Origin: Nitrososphaerota archaeon
Lineage (GTDB): Archaea > Thermoproteota > Nitrososphaeria > Nitrososphaerales > Gagatemarchaeaceae
Length of the DNA: 62,305 nucleotides
NCBI GenBank assembly: GCA_029785615.1
Contig: JAFLZH010000006.1
Span: 1 to 62,305, forward strand
Direction of reading: 5' to 3'
Each line of letters begins with the position of its first letter. Within the stretch, counting starts at the first letter, position 1. Below the pieces are notes generated by a model, which saw only the letters and a program-made list of their open reading frames with translations, had not been told where the DNA came from and searched no databases. Shown piece after piece: positions 1 through 8,009 of this stretch. A program made the translations under genes and the position numbers.

Positions 1-710
1 CGGCTATCTGTGACGCCGAAGAGCCTCGCGTCAGCCTCCCTGGACAGTGAAATCTCTATCTTGCTCCCCCAGGGGACAGTGTATCTCAGGGGGTGGGTCC
101 CAACACCGAGCCTTTCGGTGTAGGTCGGCGTGATATGACATATCCCCACTTCGTCCCTCCCGATACGGGCGAACGCCGAAGGCTCGACCACGTTCCTTCC
201 GATTCTGTCGACGTAGGAGTAATAGCCCGTGGCCCCCGCTCTCGTGGCAACCACGATTCCGTCTGCTATGGCCGCCTCTTCGAATTCTGCCCCTTTGCCC
301 GACACCTTCAACTTGTAGCGGAGGCAGCTTCCTTCGGCACCCCTCTGAAGATAGACATCAGTGAACACCTCTCCAAGTACCCTTGTCCCCTTGATGACCC
401 TCAACCGTCGATGTTCATCTATCTCATAGCCTCCGGCCCTGATTCTTGCCAACGCCTCAGGGAGCTCGTCGAGGACGGTCTGGGCGAGGCGAGCCTTGGA
501 TCCGATCGCCCCCTTCGACCGCACGCCCACGAAGAGCAGCGGGATCTTCTCCGTCCGCCCGTATCTGCTGAATCGCCCATCCCCACCAACGACGATGCCA
601 AAGTCAGCCTTTGCCTCTCCCACTTCTATCCCGGCTTTCATGACTATCCTCCTCAGTTCGCCTGGCGCGACTTTGGGCGCCTCGCCATCTAACAGGAGAG
701 CCGCTTTCAC
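1..710 (-). CDS. nadK: NAD kinase family protein, C-terminus beyond window edge
   Basis: NAD kinases phosphorylate NAD to NADP in the cytosol. The reading frame enters at the left edge with no stop, so the C-terminus is missing. The nucleotide-binding GGDG motif is at residues 42-45. A family-like stretch, TRAGATGYY, lies near residues 156-164 and matches the usual T-x-x-GSTAY region. The start chosen is GTG at 710: it overlaps the stop of the upstream DUF72 gene (GTGA) and follows a purine-rich AGGGGAG ribosome-binding sequence, so the two genes are probably translationally coupled. About 236 codons are visible. Family assignment rests on these motifs; the usual NE motif is not obvious. Confidence 0.75.
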   Translation of the reverse strand, partial: MKAALLLDGEAPKVAPGELRRIVMKAGIEVGEAKADFGIVVGGDGRFSRYGRTEKIPLLFVGVRSKGAIGSKARLAQTVLDELPEALARIRAGGYEIDEHRRLRVIKGTRVLGEVFTDVYLQRGAEGSCLRYKLKVSGKGAEFEEAAIADGIVVATRAGATGYYSYVDRIGRNVVEPSAFARIGRDEVGICHITPTYTERLGVGTHPLRYTVPWGSKIEISLSREADARLFGVTDS

Positions 711-1567
711 CTGTCGCTCCCCTGGCCGACGAACTCGAGGATGCTCCCCTCGCCCACGTCCCTTCTCCCCGTGGCGATGAACCTGGTCGCCTTGGCCCTC
801 GCTTCATCCTGAAGAGGCGTCGACATCTCGAGCTTCTCCATCATCTTAAACGAGTTCTCCACGGCGAACCCCTTGAAGTGGTTGTTGAAGTAGCCGAAGG
901 TCTTCTTCACTCCTGATATGACATCCTTCACCTTCGGGACCCAACCGTCGAGTTCGCCGTCGGTGTACCTATAGTTGTACCAAGGCCGGCTCCCCCTCCC
1001 ATGCCATCTGATGAAGGCGAAGTCAGCCGTCACCACCGTGTCAGGAGGGAGGAGGGGCTCATCTACGATCACATTCGCGAGGTTCCGGTCCCGAAGATAC
1101 GACCAGACGTCCTCCCTCAGCCACGAGGGGTGTCGGAACTCTACCGCGAACATGACGTCCTCGGGGGCCCTATCGAAGAACCCTTTCAGCTTCTCGAAGT
1201 CATCCTTGAATGAGTAGCTCGGGGGGAGCTGCGCGAGGACCGGTCCCAGCTTCCCCGCGTCGATTAGAGGCCTCAACAGGCCAAGGAACCTGATCAGGTC
1301 CGCTTCGGCTCCCTGAGACAGGTCCAGCCTCTTGTCGTGGGTGAGCAGCCTGGGGAGCTTCACAGAGAACACGAAGTTCTCAGGGGTGTACCTCGCCCAT
1401 CCGAGCACCATCCCCTTCGAGGGGAAGGCGTAGAACGTGGAGTCGACCTCCACCGTGCCGTAGAGCTTGGAGTAGTAGGAAAGCTTGTTGACCGAAGAGC
1501 TAGGATAGAAGACGCCGTTCCACTCGTTGTACGACCAGCCTGACGTCCCGAGGAGAAGGTCGGTCAA
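707..1567 (-). CDS. DUF72 (YecE-like) family protein
   Basis: The 286-residue product has the typical DUF72 N-terminus (LLGTSGWSYNEW), the EVDSTFYAFPS segment and a later FIRWHGR motif, all characteristic of this TIM-barrel family. Its biochemical role is unknown. The start is TTG at 1567, about 27 bases after a box A-like CTTAAATC (complement of 1590-1597), which fits a leaderless transcript. It is the first gene of a two-gene unit with the NAD kinase. Full length for the family. Confidence 0.9.
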   Translation of the reverse strand: MTDLLLGTSGWSYNEWNGVFYPSSSVNKLSYYSKLYGTVEVDSTFYAFPSKGMVLGWARYTPENFVFSVKLPRLLTHDKRLDLSQGAEADLIRFLGLLRPLIDAGKLGPVLAQLPPSYSFKDDFEKLKGFFDRAPEDVMFAVEFRHPSWLREDVWSYLRDRNLANVIVDEPLLPPDTVVTADFAFIRWHGRGSRPWYNYRYTDGELDGWVPKVKDVISGVKKTFGYFNNHFKGFAVENSFKMMEKLEMSTPLQDEARAKATRFIATGRRDVGEGSILEFVGQGSDR

Positions 1568-1615
1568 CTGGTCGGGCTGAGAAGTCCTTCTCGATTTAAG
1601 TCTGGGGCACCGAGT

Positions 1616-2362
1616 CTAGAGGATGGGCATCCACCCTGGCCTCGCGGACCAGGTCGCAATCGCATCGTGGGCGTGTATCGATTCGAAGCACCTTCCGCTT
1701 ATGTAAAGGGCGTTCGGGAACCTGCTGACGCACTCTCTGACGATGTCCTCTGCGAACTTTGGGTTCGCCTGCGCCTCCATGATCTTCTTCGCCTCGTCCA
1801 GCCTCTTCAAGTGCTCCACCGGAGTGGCAGAGAAGCACTCCGTTATCCTCCCTACGACTCCGATGGAGTCGAGGGGCTTCTCGCTCTTCAGGACCACCGT
1901 CAATTGGGCCCGCTGCATGTGCCCTATGCCGATCATCTTCTTCGAGCATGGGCACGCTGTCATCCCATCCACCACGTACCTGTAAGTGACAGAGCCTCGC
2001 TGGGTGGCTCTCATCGTGACCTTCGCAAACTGGTCTTCGAAGGGGAGCTCGAAGCTCGCGGTGACACTGGATCCCGGCTGCGTCTGGTTCACATCCTTGC
2101 ATATCCATCGGAGCCACTGCTCCACCCCTCTCGGTTTCCTGCTGTTGGCCGCCTTGACAAGCCGACTCATGTGAACCCCTCTATGGAGGCCTGTCGAAGT
2201 CTGGATGGAAAGTTCGACTGGCATTGAGAAGTTGCCAGAACTGCCGACTACCCTAAGGTTGGCGATGCCGGCATCCACCGGCAGTTGGGAAATCTCAGTC
2301 TGCACATCGGCCGTTGCGTCAATGAAGTCTAGGGCGTCGGTCGCTCTATCTTGCTGCCTCAA
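1616..2362 (-). CDS. mptA: GTP cyclohydrolase, MptA/FolE2 type
   Basis: This enzyme opens the GTP ring, the first step toward pterins and 7-deazaguanine (preQ0, archaeosine). The 248-residue sequence carries the COG1469 hallmarks: TACPCSK with the catalytic cysteine and IGHMQR. Length is slightly short for MptA. It lies just after queC and queD on the same strand, so supply of precursor for archaeosine is the likely role. The start is TTG at 2362, about 30 bases from a box A (CTTAAGG near 2390-2396) inside the end of queC, which suggests an additional internal promoter. Whether the product is the cyclic phosphate (MptA) or dihydroneopterin triphosphate (FolE2) cannot be read from the sequence. 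Confidence 0.85.
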   Translation of the reverse strand: MRQQDRATDALDFIDATADVQTEISQLPVDAGIANLRVVGSSGNFSMPVELSIQTSTGLHRGVHMSRLVKAANSRKPRGVEQWLRWICKDVNQTQPGSSVTASFELPFEDQFAKVTMRATQRGSVTYRYVVDGMTACPCSKKMIGIGHMQRAQLTVVLKSEKPLDSIGVVGRITECFSATPVEHLKRLDEAKKIMEAQANPKFAEDIVRECVSRFPNALYISGRCFESIHAHDAIATWSARPGWMPIL

Positions 2363-2388
2363 GGAGCCTCAATTCCCCCGACCACCCC

Positions 2389-3021
2389 TTAAGTAACTTT
2401 TCCTCCTCGCGCCGTGAGGGGATCCTCGACTCCCGCCTTCTCGAAGGCCGCCCTCCTTGAGAGGCATCCTGCACACTTCCAGCAGTGTCTCCTCCCGTCT
2501 CGGTGACAGCTCCAAGTGAGTCCGAGGGGGACCCCGCGCATGCTGGCCAGCCTTACAACCTGGGCTTTGGTCAGGTTCTGGAGCGGGCGAAGGAGCCTTA
2601 ACTTCAGCCTCCTCTGGATTGGGGACCCCATCCGGAATGCCTTCTCTAGAGAGGCGAAGAACTCCTGGCTCACATCAGCGAAGACTGTCGCGTCGTCCCT
2701 GTTGTGCCCTCCCACTATGGCCGACGCCCTGACCTCTTCGCCATACGACGCAGCGAAGGAGTAGAACACACTGTTCCGGAGCGGGATGTAGGTCGACGGG
2801 AGGCCGTCGAATCTGGCGCCCGGGATGTCCGCGGCCTCTCTGAGGTCCGGGACCCTCACGAACCTGTGCTCGGCTATACCCGCCCAGGAGGCTATGGCCC
2901 TGGCCGACTTGAGCTCGCTGGCCGCCACTCCGTGGTACTCGAAGGTGAGGGCCCTCACATTGTATGTCTCCTTGGCCAGCAGGAGCGCGGTGGCGGAGTC
3001 TATCCCGCCCGAAAGGAGCAC
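2389..3021 (-). CDS. queC: 7-cyano-7-deazaguanine (preQ0) synthase QueC
   Basis: QueC converts carboxy-deazaguanine to preQ0 with ATP and ammonia. The PP-loop SGGIDS is at the very N-terminus. A zinc-binding cysteine cluster (CHRDGRRHCWKCAGC) sits near the C-terminus, as in the family. The only standard start is GTG at 3021, sharing one base with the TAG stop of queD (TAGTG). That leaves almost no residues before the PP-loop, whereas family members usually have a short strand first, so the true start may be a rare codon a few triplets upstream. Part of a queD-queC-mptA block; no queE is in the window. Confidence 0.9.
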   Translation of the reverse strand: MLLSGGIDSATALLLAKETYNVRALTFEYHGVAASELKSARAIASWAGIAEHRFVRVPDLREAADIPGARFDGLPSTYIPLRNSVFYSFAASYGEEVRASAIVGGHNRDDATVFADVSQEFFASLEKAFRMGSPIQRRLKLRLLRPLQNLTKAQVVRLASMRGVPLGLTWSCHRDGRRHCWKCAGCLSRRAAFEKAGVEDPLTARGGKVT

Positions 3022-3881
3022 TATCGCTTCTTTCGTCCCGATTGCGCACCGTCCTGGTGGACCTTCGCCAGGATGTGACTCCCCTTGTTCAGCCCCTCGT
3101 ACACATAAACTCCGACCGAGGTCACGTTCCTGGGCATCTTCGGGGCTATCCTTCCTAGCACTTCCCTCGCTAGGTTCTCGACCGTCGCCTCCTCTTCGAG
3201 CAGCACCGTCGTGTCCTTGGGGGCCTTGATGGCGAACTCACCGTGGACCGTATCGAACTTCAGAGAGACGCTCTCTCGGTCCACGGAAGTCACGTACTTC
3301 TCGCTCACGAACAGCTTGTGGTCAAGTCCCCTGACGGCCTCCCTGACTAACTGCTTCGCGGTGCCGAAGTCCACCACCATGCCTTCGATCGGCCGGCCGG
3401 CGACCTCAACCAGGACGCTGGAGGTGTGCCCGTGCATGACAGAGCACTTCTCTGTCCTGGGGAGGATATGGGCATAGTCGAAGTTGAAGGACGGGTCGTC
3501 CAGGAATATGGTCTGCGTCCTGCCTTCTTCGCTCAGCCCGAGCACTCGAATGCCGTGGTCAAAGCGGTCGCTTCTCAGGGAATCTCTCCTGATTATGACG
3601 CAGTTCTTTCTCCTGCTGAGAGCCCGCGCCTCCTTTTCGTCCAGCTCTGGCTCGACGAACACCCAGATCCCGTTCACGTAGAAGTCTGCCATAAGGCCCC
3701 TGGCGCCGGGGACCTTCGCGTTCTCCTTGAATTCGACCCCCAGCGAACGAAGCAGATCAGCCACCAGCTGGTGGGTGCCCGTCCGTCTCTGGACCCCCCC
3801 TGTCCCGTAGCTCCTCTCATAGGCGCCCCGGTCGAGGTCTTTCAGCCTTGACGCCAGCCGGGGCAGGATCTGTTCGCTCAA
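3021..3881 (-). CDS. queD: QueD (6-carboxytetrahydropterin synthase) with extra N-terminal domain
   Basis: QueD makes 6-carboxytetrahydropterin from dihydroneopterin triphosphate on the way to preQ0. The PTPS fold occupies about residues 125-280: candidate zinc ligands are H138, H150 and H152, the catalytic cysteine is C146 (CSVMHGH), and a LDHKLF motif follows near 186-191. Residues 1-120 are extra, since ordinary QueD is about 120-150 residues. This part contains ADFYVNGIWVFVEPE and CVIIRRDSL, whose alternation loosely recalls small PD-(D/E)XK or RAP-like folds, but I cannot assign it. First gene of the queD-queC-mptA block. Confidence 0.85.
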   Translation of the reverse strand: MSEQILPRLASRLKDLDRGAYERSYGTGGVQRRTGTHQLVADLLRSLGVEFKENAKVPGARGLMADFYVNGIWVFVEPELDEKEARALSRRKNCVIIRRDSLRSDRFDHGIRVLGLSEEGRTQTIFLDDPSFNFDYAHILPRTEKCSVMHGHTSSVLVEVAGRPIEGMVVDFGTAKQLVREAVRGLDHKLFVSEKYVTSVDRESVSLKFDTVHGEFAIKAPKDTTVLLEEEATVENLAREVLGRIAPKMPRNVTSVGVYVYEGLNKGSHILAKVHQDGAQSGRKKR

Positions 3882-3908
3882 CTAGCTCGGGAAGGAGGAA
3901 CGGCTTGG

Positions 3909-3914
3909 TTTATA
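3909..3914 (+). promoter_or_regulatory. Box A (TTTATA) of the tRNA-Gly gene
   Basis: TTTATA ends 27 bases before the first base of the tRNA. This is the normal archaeal spacing for a TATA-dependent promoter starting at or very near the tRNA 5' end. Confidence 0.6.
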
Positions 3915-3940
3915 CCATTTCCGTTCAAGGGGCCGGTGGC

Positions 3941-4012
3941 GCGGCCTTGATCCAGTGGTTAGGATAGTGGCTTCCCAAGCCACTTGCCCGGGTTCGAATC
4001 CCGGAGGCCGCA
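3941..4012 (+). tRNA. tRNA-Gly (anticodon CCC)
   Basis: A complete cloverleaf can be drawn. The acceptor GCGGCCT pairs with AGGCCGC (4005-4011), the D stem is ATCC/GGAT, and the anticodon stem GTGGC/GCCAC encloses TTCCCAA. The T arm is CCGGG-TTCGAAT-CCCGG, followed by discriminator A. The anticodon CCC reads GGG. There is no intron and CCA is not encoded. An apparent integrase fragment begins about 70 bases downstream, consistent with the tRNA having served as an integration site. Confidence 0.95.
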
Positions 4013-4084
4013 TCCCCTCCTGCAATGTCGAATCCCAGACTGATTTCCGACCTCGGCTTAAATAGTCAGACGGCCACCTGGAGT

Positions 4085-4264
4085 ATGACCCCAGAAGTGG
4101 TCTACGACTACGAGTATCGTGTGAAGAACGCGCTGCAGAGGCTCCAGAGCGACCCGATGGTTCGCTCCGAGGACCGGAAGCTGATTCTGTCGTTCCACAG
4201 GCACATCAAGGCCAAGAAGGTCTGCCTGGGGCGGCAGACGACAACCACAACGGACCCCCATTAG
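4085..4264 (+). pseudogene. Probable remnant of an archaeal tyrosine recombinase (N-terminal domain only)
   Basis: The 59-residue frame contains a helical stretch (NALQRLQSDP...EDRKLILSFHRHIKAK) resembling the SAM-like core-binding N-terminus of archaeal integrases. It then ends in a threonine run and a stop, with no catalytic R-H-R-Y domain downstream. A frame could begin at 4025, but ATG 4085 is better placed: it lies about 24 bases after CTTAAATA (4057-4064). The position directly after a tRNA gene supports a decayed integrated element. The match is by eye and short, so it could also be a small unrelated gene. Confidence 0.4.
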
Positions 4265-4651
4265 ACGTTGTTATGTATTGAACGCCTCACCTCGTGCGCC
4301 GCAGTCTACTCTTCCACGAGGAGCATAGGGCGCTGCTCGCGTGCCTCGTCCGTATTCCTTCACCGAGAGCGCCGGAGGCAATATGAAGCGTTAACCTAAC
4401 GCATTTTGACAAAACGTAAAGCGTCCCAAGAGAGTTGTACCGTCTGTCGAAAGCAACGCATAATCCCGCGGCGCATCATCCCGAGCAGCCAGATTCTTCT
4501 CGTCGCCCGGTCATCCGTCCCAGAGGGCTTCGCCGGCTGGATGAAGGTCTGGAGGTTACATACTACAAACTGCAAGTAGTCCTGGGGTGAGTTCTGAACC
4601 CCCAATGAGAGGGAGTTCCCTTCAGGCAATTCTTAACTAACATTCTACCTC
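4265..4651. other. Gene-poor stretch, no supported feature
   Basis: This stretch follows the integrase remnant. A 77-codon frame exists on the minus strand (4396-4629), but its composition is unlike the neighbouring proteins and I see no family motif. I see no second copy of the tRNA-Gly 3' end here. It may be decayed mobile-element DNA; that is inference from position only. Confidence 0.4.
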
Positions 4652-5146
4652 TTGAATAAGGGAGGGCGATTGAGGCCTCAACCTCCGGCTTCCGGTTCTC
4701 TAAAGGAGAGGGCCATCGACACCGCTTGGTCGTTCTTTCTCGTGGACACAGTGGGGTTCACGGCTTCGTTGTTGGTCGGTGGCCTGGTATCGGAGTGGGT
4801 CGCTCCGGCAGACTATCTAGTCGCCTTGACTTTCACAGAGATCTTCGTCTTCACGTGCATTGGCTTCCTGGTTGCAGGTGTCGCCACATTGGGGCTGCTT
4901 GGTCCAGGCCCTCGGGCCCTGGTAGATGGCAGCCTCGCCGCCATCCGAGAGGAGTTCAACCAGTTGCAGGGCAAAGAACAGGATCTCAAGTTGAAGGCTG
5001 ATTCGCAAGGATCCGCCGTCAGAAGGTTGGAGGCTGAATTGGCGCGGGCCCAGGGTGAATACAATGAAACGGCAGGCCAACTCGCCGAGGTCGAGGCTAA
5101 GAAGGGCGACCTGCGCAAGCGATTCGCCGAGGAGGACCGATCCTAG
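4652..5146 (+). CDS. Unknown membrane protein with C-terminal coiled coil
   Basis: I do not recognise this 164-residue protein. Residues about 28-50 and 57-85 are hydrophobic and likely two membrane spans. Residues about 95-160 are rich in E, K, Q and A with heptad-like spacing, probably a cytoplasmic coiled coil. The start may be TTG 4652 or TTG 4670, the latter preceded by GGGAGGG. A similar layout (membrane anchor, then coiled coil) occurs in the unrelated gene at 54745-55404. It stands alone between two gene-poor stretches. Confidence 0.6.
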   Translation: MNKGGRLRPQPPASGSLKERAIDTAWSFFLVDTVGFTASLLVGGLVSEWVAPADYLVALTFTEIFVFTCIGFLVAGVATLGLLGPGPRALVDGSLAAIREEFNQLQGKEQDLKLKADSQGSAVRRLEAELARAQGEYNETAGQLAEVEAKKGDLRKRFAEEDRS

Positions 5147-5498
5147 TGATCCTCTCATGGACTCAGGGCCAGCTTCTTCAGTCGCTGCAGCTGCCCGCTC
5201 GCAAGGACTAGCAATCCTTCAAACCATGCAGGTGGCATTGGCCGGCGCCTTGGGCATGGATTCATCCCAGACGGTTGATAGTCCCGGAGACCGCACCATC
5301 ACCCGCGCGGTTCTCCACATAGTTCAGTGGCAGTCCTAGTCCCGGAGTGGGCACGTAAGTGGGCATGCATACGTGTCGCCACGGTCCTTTGAAGTGAGCG
5401 TGCGGTCAGAGACTCCATTCTATCTGCCTCGTCCCGCCCCTAACGCAATTCTACGCCGAGCTGGCAGCCCCGGGCCTTCCCCATCGAATAGCGGGTGT
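5147..5498. other. Intergenic stretch without a convincing gene
   Basis: Lies between the coiled-coil protein gene and the end of the peroxiredoxin gene, transcribed toward it. Short open frames are present, but none has a promoter, ribosome-binding site or motif I can support. Confidence 0.4.
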
Positions 5499-5957
5499 TT
5501 AGTCTTTGATGGCCCTTAATGCTTCCATTGCCTCAGTTATGTGCTGCTTCGGCCTCATCTGAGACGAGAACGCGTGCCTCACTACCCCCTTCTTGTCTAT
5601 GACGAAGGTGACCCGGCCCGGCATCAGACCCATCGACTTCGCGCCGTACGATTCCCTGATCTTCCCTCCTTCGTCCGCGAGCAGGGGGAACTTAGCGCCG
5701 CACTCCTTGGCGAAGCCGCTGTGGCTTTCAGCGGAGTCTGAGCTTATCCCGAGAATCTCTGCCCCCATGGCCAAGATGCCGTCGTAGCTCTCGCCGAACG
5801 CCTTCGTCTCCACCGTGCACCCCATCGTGAAGTCCTTCGGATAGAAGTAGAGGACGACGTTCTTCGAACCAGCGAAGTCGTGCAGTGACACAGTCCGCCC
5901 GTCCTGCGCCGGGAGCGTGAAATCCGGGGCCTTTTCCCCGATCCTTGGGCGCCCCAA
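5499..5957 (-). CDS. bcp: Peroxiredoxin, Bcp/PrxQ type
   Basis: Thiol peroxidase that reduces hydrogen peroxide and organic hydroperoxides. The 152 residues match the family length. The peroxidatic centre P-x3-T-x2-C is present as PKDFTMGC with Cys47. The usual second cysteine five residues later is absent (GCTVETKAF); another cysteine lies near residue 89, so the resolving step may use that residue or an external thiol. It starts at ATG 5957, six bases after the end of the 114-residue gene upstream, so the two are probably cotranscribed. Confidence 0.93.
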   Translation of the reverse strand: MGRPRIGEKAPDFTLPAQDGRTVSLHDFAGSKNVVLYFYPKDFTMGCTVETKAFGESYDGILAMGAEILGISSDSAESHSGFAKECGAKFPLLADEGGKIRESYGAKSMGLMPGRVTFVIDKKGVVRHAFSSQMRPKQHITEAMEALRAIKD

Positions 5958-5963
5958 CTCCCT

Positions 5964-6308
5964 TCAGGTCCCTTCCGTGATCTTCTTCAACGATATCGAC
6001 CCGTTCCGGATGTCCAGGTCATAGACTTCGTTGACGTCTAGCCTTATGCCGAGCATGTCGTACTCCGACTCGGTCAGGGTCATTATGACCTTGGAGAATC
6101 CTACTTCCCTCATCTGTGGCATCAGCCCCAAGGACTGTAGCTGCGACACCATCCCCTGAACCACCCTTGCCTCATCGCTGGTGGGGAACATCTCAGGTCT
6201 CCGCGCGTCCTTGACTTCCACTAGCTCTATCTGCTTGGCAGGAAGCCCAGTCAGAGGGTCCGTGACGCCGCTGATCCGGTTGACTTTCACCTTGCCCATT
6301 TGGCCCAT
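5964..6308 (-). CDS. Conserved-looking protein of unknown function (possible arcadin-1-like)
   Basis: A 114-residue soluble protein with an acidic and hydrophobic alternating pattern and no cysteine. I do not recognise it with certainty. Its length and the pattern DPLTG...ELVEV near the N-terminus, then a repeating strand-like C-terminus (LDVNEVYDLDI), weakly recall arcadin-1; this is a guess. Start ATG 6308 or ATG 6299; a box A (TTTATACC, about 6329-6336 on the complement) fits the latter as leaderless. It heads a pair with the peroxiredoxin. Confidence 0.6.
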   Translation of the reverse strand: MGQMGKVKVNRISGVTDPLTGLPAKQIELVEVKDARRPEMFPTSDEARVVQGMVSQLQSLGLMPQMREVGFSKVIMTLTESEYDMLGIRLDVNEVYDLDIRNGSISLKKITEGT

Positions 6309-6374
6309 CTCTCATTTCCGCCGGTATAAACTCAGCGCCTGGCGTTTGCGCTCAGTTTTCTGTATGAAAACGGA

Positions 6375-6851
6375 CTACTGCGGGGCGTCAGACCCAGGCT
6401 CAGCCGGGCTTCCCTCTGTCCCTTCCGCCTGTGGTCCCTCCGGAGGCATCTGCTCTCCGCCCTCTGCAGGCTGGTCCGCCATTATTGCCTCGACGTCCTC
6501 TGGCGAGAGAATCCTTGCCATCGAGAGGTTCACCAAGGAGTTGGCTGAGGCGTCTCCAGACAGCCTCCCTATCCTCCCCCTGAGCTGACGCCACTTCAGC
6601 TTGGTGTTTCCGCTCTTGGAGGTGTAGATTATCCCCAGCACATCCCTCGCGTTGATGAATGTGACGTCTCTGATCTTCTTGAGGTCAACCTTGTCGACGG
6701 CCTCTACGTAGATCGACCCCTGGTCTCCCTGCTTCTCCGGAAATACTTCGGGGTCCCTGAGGTAGGACTCCGGGATGAAGCTCCTGCAGGTACTGCTGAT
6801 GAGAAACCGCCTGAACCCCTCCAGATTGCAGGTGAGATCTAGCTCAACCAC
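6375..6851 (-). CDS. Hypothetical protein with acidic Pro-rich tail
   Basis: A 158-residue protein I do not recognise. The first 125 residues look like a compact mixed alpha/beta domain with three cysteines. The last 30 are disordered and acidic (runs of E, G, P). Start GTG 6851, about 40 bases from a TTTATAAC box near 6890. A T-rich stretch separates it from the next gene, so it is probably its own unit. Confidence 0.65.
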   Translation of the reverse strand: MVELDLTCNLEGFRRFLISSTCRSFIPESYLRDPEVFPEKQGDQGSIYVEAVDKVDLKKIRDVTFINARDVLGIIYTSKSGNTKLKWRQLRGRIGRLSGDASANSLVNLSMARILSPEDVEAIMADQPAEGGEQMPPEGPQAEGTEGSPAEPGSDAPQ

Positions 6852-7052
6852 CAGGCTTCGCCTTGACCGCGGCGCGTTTCAGAGGTTATAAATTGATTCC
6901 CAATACGCCGGGGCGGTATTCTTGTCCAGTCATGTGGGTTCTCGCACTCAAGATCCTCGACATCTGTCGGTTCAGCAGGCTAAATCCGGTCATCACCCAC
7001 GAACCCTATGGGGGAGGCTCAACATTAAAGCGTTCCAGCCGCCTCCCGTTCC

Positions 7053-7613
7053 ATGTTGCGTTTCCTCATCAGGCTCAAGGAGCGGGACCCACAAGAGAGC
7101 TTCCTGGGGACCGTCAGAGCCCTCGCCAGGGAGTTCGGGGCTGAGGCGAAGAACCCAAAGCGGACGTCCTATGGCGCCCTAGAGCTGGATGTATTCGCAC
7201 CCAGTCCCCCTGACTTCGAACTCTTCGTCGCCTCCCTGGAGCCCCTGGCCGAGCCAGAGTTCACCAAGGACCTTAGCGTCCCCCTACCGTTCCGGGACGA
7301 AGCAGAGCTCTTCTCCGAGGCCCGGTCGTTGTTCAACGCCGAGCGGTACTGGGAGTGCCACGAGGTCCTCGAGGGCGCTTGGCGGACAAAGGAGGGGGAT
7401 GAGAGGAGGCTCGTCCAGGGGATGATACTCGTCTGCGCAGCCTTCGTCCACCACCAGAAGGGGGAGGATCCGGTCGCCTTGGGCATCTTGCAGAGGGCTA
7501 TCCGGCAACTGGACTTCTCGAGGGCGTCTTTTGGGGAGTTCAGGGTCGACTCTCTGAGGACGAATTCTGAGCAGATATTGGTGGGCCAGAAGTTCTTCTG
7601 CTTCAGTATCTAG
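7053..7613 (+). CDS. DUF309 domain protein
   Basis: The C-terminal half (about residues 85-175) has the DUF309 signature AERYWECHEVLEGAW followed by LVQGMI and an HH pair in VHHQKG. The family is widespread and of unknown function. The N-terminal 80 residues form an additional small domain not typical of short DUF309 proteins. ATG 7053 lies about 29 bases after a CATTAAAG box A, so a leaderless transcript is likely. Its end overlaps the convergent membrane-protein gene by four bases. Confidence 0.85.
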   Translation: MLRFLIRLKERDPQESFLGTVRALAREFGAEAKNPKRTSYGALELDVFAPSPPDFELFVASLEPLAEPEFTKDLSVPLPFRDEAELFSEARSLFNAERYWECHEVLEGAWRTKEGDERRLVQGMILVCAAFVHHQKGEDPVALGILQRAIRQLDFSRASFGEFRVDSLRTNSEQILVGQKFFCFSI

Positions 7614-7918
7614 CCGAACACTGGCAGGTTCAACGGGTTAGCCTGTTCTTTCAACTGCTCTCTCGGCCTGAGGGCGAGGAGGTCGAAAATCAGCGACAGC
7701 AGGGAAAGGATTACCAGGGCCGCCCAGGCAACCCCGCCATACAGTCCCGCCCAGTTGTAGAGGACGATGGCCGCCACCATCGCGGAAAGGGCCCCGCCGA
7801 CCATGAACGCTCTCCGAAATCCGATGAAGCAAACCAGCGAATCCAAGACAAGGATGACGCCGAGGATCGGCACGGAGGCCTGCAGGGCTGGTACTGGACA
7901 TCCGCCGCTTGGGCACAT
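7610..7918 (-). CDS. Small multi-spanning membrane protein, N-terminus uncertain
   Basis: A 102-residue protein with at least three hydrophobic segments and no known motif. The first standard start is ATG 7918, but the same frame continues upstream for 30 codons. Those codons read as another membrane helix (ASAILNLLTGASAAAIGWGL) and begin with CTG at 8008, one base after the stop of the preceding gene. That extended form of 132 residues seems the more natural protein. It is the last gene of the TrmB-headed operon. Confidence 0.65.
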   Translation of the reverse strand: MCPSGGCPVPALQASVPILGVILVLDSLVCFIGFRRAFMVGGALSAMVAAIVLYNWAGLYGGVAWAALVILSLLSLIFDLLALRPREQLKEQANPLNLPVFG

Positions 7919-8009
7919 GTATGACGGCCCGAGCCCCCATCCGATCGCTGCGGCCGACGCTCCGGTAAGCAGGTTGAGGATGGCCGAGGCCCTCGACGCC
8001 AGAGCCAGC

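Noticed and set aside
93-692. 199-codon plus-strand frame
   Set aside because: The opposite strand encodes the NAD kinase with clear motifs.
4396-4629. 77-codon minus-strand frame
   Set aside because: No promoter, no ribosome-binding site, no motif; kept only as part of the gene-poor stretch.
5055-5339. 94-codon plus-strand frame overlapping the coiled-coil gene end
   Set aside because: Starts inside another gene and shows no recognisable feature.
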